Assembly (NCBI GenBank): GCA_016841565.1
Contig: JAENYX010000029.1
Location: 1 to 36,196, forward strand
Source of the DNA: Clostridium thermobutyricum
GTDB taxonomy: Bacteria; Bacillota; Clostridia; Ch29
Length of the DNA stretch: 36,196 nucleotides
Reading direction: 5' to 3'
In this document: in pieces, positions 17,401 through 23,686 of the stretch
Layout of the letters: each line of letters starts with the position of its first letter
Position numbering within the stretch: the stretch's first letter is position 1
Translations under genes and position numbers: made by a program
Notes under the pieces: model-generated
Told to the model about the DNA's origin: nothing
The model's input: only the letters and a program-made list of their open reading frames with translations
Database searches by the model: none

Positions 17401-17995
17401 CAACAGCCAGGGCGTCTATGATATGGGAGTTAAAAAATCCGCCGGGCAAATTGACTGGAAGGACATAAAAGCCGCCATAACCTTCGGTGAGAACCTGCCC
17501 GACGCTGCAAACGATGACCTTGAGCTGCTTATCTCATCCGACCTGTTTATGTCGGATACGGTGAGAAAAGCGGATGTGGTATTCCCTGCGGCAAGCTTCG
17601 CCGAAGTAACCGGAACCTATACCAACACCGAAAGAAGGGTACAAAAGCTGAGCCCGGCCTTTATGCCCAAGGCAGGTATGTCCAACCTGGATATTATGGC
17701 AGGCCTTGCAAAAGCACTGGGAGTTAAGCTCAGCAGCAATCCGGACGACATTTGGAAAGAAATCCGGGCAAACATTAAAGAATACTCAGCATTAGATGCC
17801 GATACTATCTATAAAGGCCAGGCTTTCTGGTCGCCGGATAACAACAGGGTGCTATATACAAAGGGCTTTGGATTTGAAGACGGCAAAGCCCGGCTGAGTA
17901 TCCCCGAGGATGGAAAGACCTTCAGGAAGGTCAGGATGCTGGATACAATAGAGAAGCACTTTGATGACAGGATGGCCGAGGTAGGATTAAGCTAG
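14417..17995 (+). CDS. Fused 2Fe-2S / GltD-like NADPH oxidoreductase / NuoG-like subunit (StnC-like)
   Basis: The 1192 residues contain, in order: a 2Fe-2S domain (C36, C47, C50, C64); a His/Cys motif (H96, C100, C104, C108); and a GltD/NfnB-like flavoprotein with FAD motif IIGGGPSG (198-205) and nucleotide motif VVGGGNTAMD (328-337). A double 4Fe-4S domain (C614-C624, C657-C667), a further 4Fe-4S site (C693, C696, C700, C728) and a molybdopterin-oxidoreductase-like domain (about 740-1150) follow. The last domain has no catalytic Cys/Sec at the formate dehydrogenase position (the region reads NSSNTCDTGIQ) and lacks the final dinucleotide-binding domain, so it is probably structural, as in NuoG. 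With the NuoE and NuoF partners this resembles the Sporomusa-type transhydrogenase that couples NADPH with NAD and ferredoxin. Many databases would call it a formate dehydrogenase; I think that is wrong. Confidence 0.8.
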   Translation: MSKLRVNINGMEVLGYKGQTILQVAMENGIDIPNLCYDKRLKIYGSCGLCVVEVEGVPKLLRACATEISDNMVVRTRSRRIDQSRKTALELLLSNHTGDCKAPCQLACPAETDCQGYVGLIANGEYEEAVALIKEKLPLPASIGRVCPHPCEEACRRNFVDKPVAIAALKRFVGDIVLEKGFGLKAGIKPPTGKSVAIIGGGPSGLTCAYFLARQGHKPVIYEAMPNAGGMLRYGIPQYRLPKDILDMEVDMIKEVGVEINTGVKIGRDISLDYLKENFDAVYISIGAWKSADIGCGGENLEGVLGGIDFLVDIARNKPVGIGDRVAVVGGGNTAMDAARTAIRLGAGKVMVVYRRTEEEMPAEEIEISEAREEGVEFNFLLAPTEIIGQNRRVAAMRCQKMEMGEPDASGRRRPIPIVGEEVTLEVDTVIAAIGQKVDAAGLENIALTKRGTIQYDESTFQTSMPGVFAGGDSAAGPGIAIAAIDQGKKAAGVISGYLEGNIVPVSDKFYVKQENLTREDFKDKEVKPRIEFKVMEPEARKKSFLEVADRYSEQDAKTEAKRCLECGCGDVFDCKLLVYANQYNVESGKYSGGKTETDLDDNHPFIDRNPDKCILCGLCVRTCSEITGITALGLVDRGFDTIVKPEFGMQLRDTDCISCGQCISVCPVGALQEKLCIEKNVPVEQKTTSTICSYCSLGCNTHLTTRGSMLLRSLPNRESTVDNGLLCVKGRFGFDYIQRRDRLTKPMIRMNGRLKEVTFEEAFTYAAKQLNNIRSLYGNDSIAVLASARLTNEESFTVSRLTLDTLITPNLANSSNTCDTGIQDVLGYNASTNSFDELNSAGIILYVGGESYENHPVLGMKLLAATKAGAKLITVSPDRIKAGEWAELEIYGEDGLQLIKGMLQHAITSGKVNEKQIMAGTTGYTELKTALDGVTPSDLAIKASELYCDTKKAIIVVDELTVSSEAAKALTALAVITGKIGSPRSGIILLKPMNNSQGVYDMGVKKSAGQIDWKDIKAAITFGENLPDAANDDLELLISSDLFMSDTVRKADVVFPAASFAEVTGTYTNTERRVQKLSPAFMPKAGMSNLDIMAGLAKALGVKLSSNPDDIWKEIRANIKEYSALDADTIYKGQAFWSPDNNRVLYTKGFGFEDGKARLSIPEDGKTFRKVRMLDTIEKHFDDRMAEVGLS

Positions 17996-18035
17996 GAAAT
18001 AAAAGGGACAGCAGACGGTTGTTTGTTTAAAGACT

Positions 18036-18075
18036 AAACCCATGCAGGGACAATATCCCCTGCATGGGTTTTAAT
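18036..18075 (+). terminator. Terminator of the transhydrogenase operon
   Basis: AAACCCATGCAGGG (18036-18049) pairs perfectly with CCCTGCATGGGTTT (18058-18071). TAATT follows. A second inverted repeat, TGACCCTGTAA...TTACAGGGTCA (18102-18143), lies downstream without a T-run. Confidence 0.8.
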
Positions 18076-18282
18076 TCATACTACTCACTTCCGGTAAGGC
18101 CTGACCCTGTAATAACCAAAAATCCCTCATGGTTACAGGGTCATAATTCATAACACTGTCGGATTGCGCAGTCAAGACAAAGATAGCACTTATGCTTTCC
18201 AAGAAAAACAAAGAGGTCTTTAGGGCTTTAACCCGGTTCTTTACTTGCATGAAAAAGCCGGTGCAGTGACGATACGGTATTT

Positions 18283-20055
18283 TTAATCAAGTATCACCTG
18301 GTGTAAACCAAATTTACTTACCAGGCCATTTTCATAATGTACTATTAAAGTTGTATAATAAGTCACTCTGATTTGGTCGTTTTCTCCATAACAAAATTTA
18401 TATTCTACATAATCATCTCCTGAAAACCCTGCATCCGGTTTTCCATAAAGGCTTTCAACCTTTTCTATGGTATCTCCGACTTTAAGACCTCTGGGAGTCA
18501 TATACCCGTCTGTAAGAACGGTTATGTCCACCACTTCTCCGCAAAACTCGAATAAAGAAACGCCATTATATTCGAGACCATTAGTGTATTCAAAATCCTC
18601 TCTGTCTCCGCCAAGGGCTTCATAGGCTTCTTCCATTTCCATACCCAAGGAGGGGCCGTCAACCAAGCATGCTTCATCAAAAAGTATTGGTACAGTATTG
18701 AGAAGTTTTACATCATTATATTTAACAGCATAGTCTATATTCTCTACCGTTACTTTGTCGCCATTCAATTGTACCAGCACATCTATCCTTGCCAAATCAT
18801 TTAGCATGATGCTATTGTATTGCATATTAAGTTTAGGGGGTCCCCAATAGAATTCAAGCATGATTATATTTACCGTATTCCTGACTTTCACAAACCATTT
18901 ACCATTAATTTCCTTAACTTCCCACTCTGTATCCACCGATAGCAGTTCATTTTTGTCCGGTGTGTCCCTTGTATTATAAAAAACTCTTTGGGCGACAGGA
19001 GACTTTTCACTTGCACAGTAATCGCCGATATTGATATCCAGACTAAATTCATTATTTCTAATACCTGCCCTTATACCTTCTTTGAAGAAACCGAAAGCAT
19101 TAATACCATAGATTTTTACAAAATCATCGTCCACAACTCTGAACATGTCCCTTTGCCGGCTATCCTTGGCTAAACCATAAATATATAATTCCAGTTTTCC
19201 GTCATTTAAAAAGTCCTCCACCTTCCAATCGTACATATGGTAATAGCCCAAGGAGTAATCTCTTAATATGGCTTTTGTCTCGGCATCCAATACCAGCATA
19301 TAATAATACATTCCTATTTCATAGAAAATTACTATTTCATTGCCGTCATTTTCGAAAATATCACAGGTTATTTTTTCTATATCATTTACGTCTAGGACTC
19401 TATCATCTATCTCTATGCTTTTTACGTTACCGTCTTCCCTGTATGTATCAATTTTCATTCCATTTTCATATCCATAGGTATTGTATAAGTACCTTTCAGT
19501 AACGGTATAATCATCTCCAAACTTATCCAATAAAACATCAAGCGAATAGTCATCCATTAAAAGTATGTCCACAAAAAAATCCTTGCACTCGTTCAGATAT
19601 AACAGTTCACCTTTTCCGCTCCTTATTCTGGAATTAATATTTCCACTTGTTTCCTCGCAAAACCAACCTGCCACCCATCCTTTCACACCAAAATCCGAGT
19701 AAATCTTATACCAGGGTCTGTTATCGGCATCTTTACCTTCGCCAATAACTTCATAAACGTTGTCTTCATATGCTTTGCCTATTATTTCACTGTCTGTGGT
19801 TTTATCTTTACGTACATTTAGTACGTCTCCTGTAATTTTAATCCTTTTTTTCCCATTTGTATTTCCCGGGATTACTGCCGTTTCTGTCACCCCTCCGTTC
19901 AAATCAGTCATTTCTTCATCCATAATTCTTTCATTTCCTTGGCCGCTTGATTCTACATCGATTACCGTTTCCTTTGTGCCTGTGTTGCCTTCCGAGCAAC
20001 CGGATATCATAAGGCAAAATAACACCGTAATAAGTATTATTAGTACTTTCTTCAT
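18283..20055 (-). CDS. Lipoprotein with bacterial SH3 domain and C-terminal BamE-like motif
   Basis: The 590-residue protein has a lipobox (MISGC, Cys20) and a low-complexity linker. An SH3b domain spans about 70-137 (LNVRKDKTTDSEIIGKAYE through GVKGWVAGWF). A long region of about 300 residues that I do not recognise follows. Near the C-terminus, GLKVGDTIEKVESLYGKPD looks like the SmpA/BamE-type motif. It is probably anchored outside the membrane, where SH3b domains often bind cell wall. The smaller lipoprotein at 20522 shares the C-terminal motif. AAGGAGTG lies 6 nt before the ATG. Function unknown. Confidence 0.75.
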   Translation of the reverse strand: MKKVLIILITVLFCLMISGCSEGNTGTKETVIDVESSGQGNERIMDEEMTDLNGGVTETAVIPGNTNGKKRIKITGDVLNVRKDKTTDSEIIGKAYEDNVYEVIGEGKDADNRPWYKIYSDFGVKGWVAGWFCEETSGNINSRIRSGKGELLYLNECKDFFVDILLMDDYSLDVLLDKFGDDYTVTERYLYNTYGYENGMKIDTYREDGNVKSIEIDDRVLDVNDIEKITCDIFENDGNEIVIFYEIGMYYYMLVLDAETKAILRDYSLGYYHMYDWKVEDFLNDGKLELYIYGLAKDSRQRDMFRVVDDDFVKIYGINAFGFFKEGIRAGIRNNEFSLDINIGDYCASEKSPVAQRVFYNTRDTPDKNELLSVDTEWEVKEINGKWFVKVRNTVNIIMLEFYWGPPKLNMQYNSIMLNDLARIDVLVQLNGDKVTVENIDYAVKYNDVKLLNTVPILFDEACLVDGPSLGMEMEEAYEALGGDREDFEYTNGLEYNGVSLFEFCGEVVDITVLTDGYMTPRGLKVGDTIEKVESLYGKPDAGFSGDDYVEYKFCYGENDQIRVTYYTTLIVHYENGLVSKFGLHQVILD

Positions 20056-20096
20056 AAGTCCACTCCTTTTTTAATTATCTTTCCATGAGATATGCA

Positions 20097-20460
20097 ATGG
20101 CGTAAGCGCTTCTTTTGCATTAGCCGGTCGCCCGGTATACCTCCGAGCCGGTAATATCACCACCGGGAAACCGCACGCCATAGCTAAGTGCTTTTTCTCC
20201 ACACTAAGCCCGCGATTTTCCGCCCCTGCCTTTGGGCGGGTTTGCCTTTACCTTCGAAGTTTTATTGAGTCTTTGAAAATTGGGATAACCATCCCGGCTT
20301 GACGATGCCTCTGAGCCGGCCTCTCAGAGCTCTTCATCCTGGCGGTGCTTTGCACCCGATGAGACGATGTGTACAGCTCCTACTACATGACATTGTGGGC
20401 GCAGACTTTAATCATGCTGGTACTCACTGCACCTAAAACGGGACTGTATTGTTAGTCAAC
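20097..20460 (-). ncRNA. Structured RNA, resembles HEARO/IscB-type omega RNA (no iscB present)
   Basis: This 360-bp gene-free stretch is dense in hairpins: ATGGCGT/ACGCCAT (20097-20103 with 20175-20181) closes a multibranch unit containing CCGGT/ACCGG (20148-20152, 20162-20166). Others are CCGCCC/GGGCGG (20220-20235), GGGAT-AACC-ATCCC (20282-20295), CTGAG/CTCAG, and GGTGC-TTT-GCACC (20344-20356) within an outer CATC/GATG stem. It is more GC-rich than the flanking AT-rich genes. Minus-strand segments such as GAGGCATC, GGTTATCCC, ACTCAATAAAA and CTAATGCAAAAG match my recollection of the HEARO consensus. That is memory, not a search. Structured RNA: likely. HEARO identity: tentative. Confidence 0.45.
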
Positions 20461-20521
20461 GTGGGCTATATCACTCTTTATATAGTTCCAATACTTTCTT
20501 TGAACTTACCTATTTAGTCGT

Positions 20522-21175
20522 CTATTTTTTAAACAAATAGGCAACATCCACCGGTCCATTTTCCTCATCAGCTACAAACTCTAGTAAATATTTACCTGTA
20601 TCATATGTAATAGTCCACTTTCCACCATAAAGCTCACTTTCTTCATTCTCATATGGGGTTTCTTTAGAACTTGGTCGACCCAACACTTCTTCAATTTCCT
20701 CAAATGTCATGCCTATTCTTACATTATAAATTTCTCTGCTATCTCCCCAAATCACTATCCATACAACATCTGCATATTCCATCTTGCCATCATACATAGG
20801 TGTATTAGTTAAAAAAGTGACATCTTTATCATCATAAGCGAGGTATGCTCCCCCCATATAATTATCACACCTATCAGGCATTCCCCACTTTTCAACAATT
20901 TCACCACTATACGAGCCAATTCCAAAATCTATGCCGTCTACCTTCCCTTCACATGCTAACTTAAGTAACGGATTGTTTTCATGTGTTATATACTCTGTAA
21001 TTTCCTCAACATCTTCTTCCATATTATTATCATTATATACTTTTGTTTCATTACTAGGCTGTATGTTGCTATTTTTTACATTTTTGTTGCCCTCAAATTC
21101 AGATACATGGCTTTCACAAGCAGAGAAAATAAAAACACTTATTATCACAGCTAAAAAAAATAAGCTTTTTTTCAT
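20522..21175 (-). CDS. Small lipoprotein with SmpA/BamE-like C-terminus
   Basis: This 217-residue lipoprotein has a signal peptide with lipobox FSAC (Cys20), followed by an Asn/Glu-rich linker. About 130 residues follow, with GIGSYSGEIVEKWGMPD near residue 85 and VRIGMTFEEIEEVLGRPS near 155. The two GxxxxEIxxxxGxP motifs suggest two BamE-type repeats. It is related in layout to the larger lipoprotein at 18283 on the other side of the structured RNA. GGAGG lies 8 nt upstream of the ATG. Function unknown. Confidence 0.7.
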   Translation of the reverse strand: MKKSLFFLAVIISVFIFSACESHVSEFEGNKNVKNSNIQPSNETKVYNDNNMEEDVEEITEYITHENNPLLKLACEGKVDGIDFGIGSYSGEIVEKWGMPDRCDNYMGGAYLAYDDKDVTFLTNTPMYDGKMEYADVVWIVIWGDSREIYNVRIGMTFEEIEEVLGRPSSKETPYENEESELYGGKWTITYDTGKYLLEFVADEENGPVDVAYLFKK

Positions 21176-21640
21176 ACGCTTTACCTCCTCTATATTCTAT
21201 ACCTTAATTGTGATGTCTTCCTTTAGGTAATTATTGTAAGAAAACTTCATATTACTGATACATTGGATACCATGTCGACTAACTCCTGCAGCCACGAACC
21301 TAAACAGTCCGGGAATACCGGGAATTACCCTGTATTGGCGGACCTTTTGTTCGGGAATGCCCGTCTACAGATAAATATTTTATTCATTGGTGTAATGGGT
21401 GAAAATCCAGGAGATGATTAGTTTAGTTACAAATCTTACTTCCATTATCTTTTGTACCTATTAGAGATAGGAGTGATTGTTGTTGTCTATATGCTTTGTT
21501 ACTATTAGCATACCAAATTAATCTTTAATAGTAAATATTTTGATACTATTTTACATATTCGTTATTCTTTTTATTTTTGTTTTGTTCCTTAGCCGTGGAA
21601 CTGCATTTTGTTTGCCCCGGCCGTTTTGTAAAGCGGTTCT
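21176..21640. other. Gene-free region with short hairpins
   Basis: No convincing ORF is present. Around 21298-21365 there are short GC-rich stems in an AT-rich stretch: GTCCG with CGGAC, and CGGG-AATG-CCCG near 21351-21362. I cannot assign a function. It may be remnant repeat DNA or the leader of the upstream lipoprotein gene. Confidence 0.35.
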
Positions 21641-21648
21641 AACGGCGT

Positions 21649-21691
21649 AAAAAAAATGAGGTGCCTGAAGAGTTTTTCCTGCAGCACCTCA
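21649..21691 (-). terminator. Terminator of the small lipoprotein gene
   Basis: TGAGGTGC (21657-21664) pairs with GCACCTCA (21684-21691). On the minus strand the stem is followed by eight T (A-tract 21649-21656). Confidence 0.85.
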
Positions 21692-21748
21692 CGGGTTTTG
21701 CCTGACTTTTATATAAATCACACCGGTTTATTATAACCGGGTCTGCGA

Positions 21749-22054
21749 TTATACCTTTTTTCTCTCTTTATGGCTCTTTTTGCGTTGCAATGACAAACTG
21801 CCAAACCCGCCGATAATAGCCATGTAGAAACCAAAGTCATACCACCAGCCTGTATTTACAACTTCATAAACTCTTACACTTTTATTGAATAATCCGATGA
21901 TTAGCGTAATGGGAGCTATCCATCCATGCCAGATGCCCCATAATAGCCCTGCAGGTTTTGCCAAAGTGTGTGTGCCGTCTCCCGGAACGCACCCCGTTAG
22001 TGTAAGTATAATTAAAACAACCATAATACCCAATCCCAATATCCTCTTTCTCAT
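21749..22054 (-). CDS. Small membrane lipoprotein of unknown function
   Basis: The product is about 101 residues from MRKRILGLG. This start is chosen because GGAGGAGAGG lies 6 nt upstream, whereas the longer reading from 22093 has no ribosome site. A lipobox LTLTGC ends the signal segment. Two more hydrophobic stretches follow (GWIAPITLIIGLF and WWYDFGFYMAIIGGFG), and the tail is highly basic. Similar small proteins occur in Firmicutes as uncharacterised membrane proteins. It is a single-gene unit. Confidence 0.65.
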   Translation of the reverse strand: MRKRILGLGIMVVLIILTLTGCVPGDGTHTLAKPAGLLWGIWHGWIAPITLIIGLFNKSVRVYEVVNTGWWYDFGFYMAIIGGFGSLSLQRKKSHKERKKV

Positions 22055-22184
22055 ATTTAACCTCTCCTCCCTGTCCTGCAAATGGTTAACCACTGCTTAA
22101 TCCGAGGCTGTAACCAATGTCCCTCCCGGATTGTATTCACCCCTATATCAGATATCTATTTTGACTGAATCTTTTTCCAAATAG

Positions 22185-22479
22185 ATATATAACGTGCTTA
22201 AGACTTTACATCTTTCAACATGTCATCCTGAGCGTAACGCTTGTCATCCTGAGCGAAGCTAAGGATCTTATGTCTATCTCCAAGGAAGATTCTTCGGACT
22301 TCGCTCTCAGAATGACATATACAAGGAAGATTCTTCGGACTTCGCTCTCAGAATGACATATACAAGGAAGATTCTTCGGGCTTCGCTCTCAGAATGACAT
22401 ATACAAGGAAGATTCTTCGGGCCTCGCCCTCTTAAATGACATATAAGGGAATGTAATATTATTAATACGTTATATAGAG
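22185..22479. mobile_element. MITE-like repeat, copy 2, with internal tandem repeats
   Basis: The ends carry inverted TATATAACGT (left near 22186-22195, right 22470-22479). Inner arms read CTTAAGACTTTACAT and ATTAATAATATTACAT. The element contains no ORF. It is the inverted counterpart of 10096-10288 but is about 100 bp longer because of the 41-bp tandem units. CATCCTGAGCG blocks of this kind occur as dispersed repeats in many bacteria. Confidence 0.7.
22281..22444. repeat. Four 41-bp tandem repeats inside the MITE-like element
   Basis: Units begin at 22281, 22322, 22363 and 22404, each opening with CAAGGAAGATTCTTCGG. The first two are identical over nearly their whole length, the third has one or two changes, and the last diverges at its end. 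Confidence 0.9.
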
Positions 22480-22615
22480 TTTCGTCTCTTCCAAGACTGT
22501 ATTACATATTGTCATTCTTCTTTTAATTTCTATCTCCTTCTATTCCCGGTATTTAAATCCGTTTCAATCTCTTCCCTTAAGAGCGTCCGGCTTAAACTGC
22601 AAGAGGTGGAATACA

Positions 22616-22663
22616 AAAATCATGGACTCGGGGAATTTTTTATTTCCCTTTGGCCATGATTTT
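22616..22663 (-). terminator. Terminator after recR
   Basis: AAAATCATGG (22616-22625) pairs perfectly with CCATGATTTT (22654-22663), with an inner GGGAA/TTCCC stem. On the minus strand TTTTTG follows. It shows that transcription from dnaX-recR stops here and does not reach yaaL-bofA. Confidence 0.8.
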
Positions 22664-22723
22664 ATAACATATTTTTTCTTGCTTTTAACAGGTTTGTTTG
22701 AGCAATAGGCCGCCCAGCCTTGG

Positions 22724-23323
22724 CTAAATCTCTCTTCTCCCCTCCATGGCCTTTACCAGGGTAACCTCGTCGGCGTATTCCAGGTCGCCGCCCACCGGTA
22801 TACCGTGGGCTATCCTGGTTGTCTTTATCCCAAGGGGCTTTATAAGCCTGGAAATATACATGGCTGTAGCTTCCCCTTCAATGGTAGGGTTGGTGGCAAG
22901 GATAACCTCTTTCACCTCTTGGTCCTGCAGCCTGAGCAGCAGCTCCTTTATCCGTATATCCTCCGGCCCTATATCCTCCATCGGGGAAATGGCCCCGTGC
23001 AGCACATGATATAATCCCTTGTATTCCCTTGTCTTCTCCATTGCTACAACATCCCTGGGACTTTCCATTACACACAGCACGCTTTTATCCCTTCTGTCGC
23101 TGCTGCATATCCTGCACGGGTCAGCGTCGGTCATATTGCAGCACACAGAACAATGCTTAATATTTCTCCTGGCAAGGACAATGGCCCGGCCAAGGCTCTC
23201 GGCCTGCTCCACAGGGGCTCCCAGTATATGAAAGGCAAGCCTCTGCGCCGTTTTACTTCCAACTCCCGGGAGTTTGGAAAATTCCTCAATCAGTTTTGCC
23301 ACCGGTGCTGCATAGTAGTCCAT
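22724..23323 (-). CDS. recR: Recombination protein RecR
   Basis: The 199-residue protein acts with RecF and RecO in gap repair. It has the N-terminal helix-hairpin-helix ([18 protein letters not shown], near 15-32), a four-cysteine zinc finger ([16 protein letters not shown], near 57-72) and a Toprim domain ([13 protein letters not shown] onwards). It lies 15 nt after yaaK in the usual dnaX-yaaK-recR operon. In many Firmicutes yaaL and bofA follow at once; here a terminator, a MITE-like repeat and about 11 kb intervene. Confidence 0.96.
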   Translation of the reverse strand: MDYYAAPVAKLIEEFSKLPGVGSKTAQRLAFHILGAPVEQAESLGRAIVLARRNIKHCSVCCNMTDADPCRICSSDRRDKSVLCVMESPRDVVAMEKTREYKGLYHVLHGAISPMEDIGPEDIRIKELLLRLQDQEVKEVILATNPTIEGEATAMYISRLIKPLGIKTTRIAHGIPVGGDLEYADEVTLVKAMEGRREI

Positions 23324-23338
23324 AAGTTCACTCCCATC

Positions 23339-23671
23339 CTAAAAGCCCGGAATATTCAATCCTCCGGTAATCTTGGCCATTTCTCCGCTCACCATCTCCT
23401 CTGCTTTTCGCAGCGCTTCATTGACGGCAGCAATAATTAAATCCTCCAGCATTTCGATATCGTCGGCATCCACTGCCTGGGGTTTTATCTTAATCTCCTT
23501 CAACTCTTTCTTACCGGTAGCCACAACGGTTACCGCTCCTCCCCCTGCACTGCTCTCCACCGTTTTTTCCTCTAATTCTGCCTGAAGCCGGGCCATTTCC
23601 TGCTGCATCTTTTGTACCTGCTTCATCATATTGCCCATGTTTCCCATTCCCGGCATTCTGCCCTTAGACAT
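23339..23671 (-). CDS. YbaB/EbfC family nucleoid-associated protein
   Basis: This DNA-binding protein of the YbaB/EbfC family (YaaK in Bacillus) has a Met/Gly-rich start, a coiled helix ([21 protein letters not shown] pattern) and the conserved C-terminal [16 protein letters not shown]. The ATG at 23671 has GGAGGG 6 nt upstream and gives 110 residues; a TTG at 23686 would place the ribosome site inside the gene. It lies between dnaX and recR, the standard order. Confidence 0.9.
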   Translation of the reverse strand: MSKGRMPGMGNMGNMMKQVQKMQQEMARLQAELEEKTVESSAGGGAVTVVATGKKELKEIKIKPQAVDADDIEMLEDLIIAAVNEALRKAEEMVSGEMAKITGGLNIPGF

Positions 23672-23686
23672 AAACCATCCCTCCAA

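Noticed and set aside
14417..17995. Calling the large subunit a formate dehydrogenase alpha subunit
   Set aside because: The catalytic Cys/Sec position and the C-terminal dinucleotide-binding domain are missing, and a GltD-like NADPH flavoprotein is fused in.
20097..20460. Group II intron or c-di-AMP riboswitch
   Set aside because: No domain V-like hairpin with the AGC triad was found, and the conserved riboswitch segments are absent.
22281..22444. CRISPR array
   Set aside because: The 41-bp units are directly adjacent without unique spacers, and no cas genes are present.
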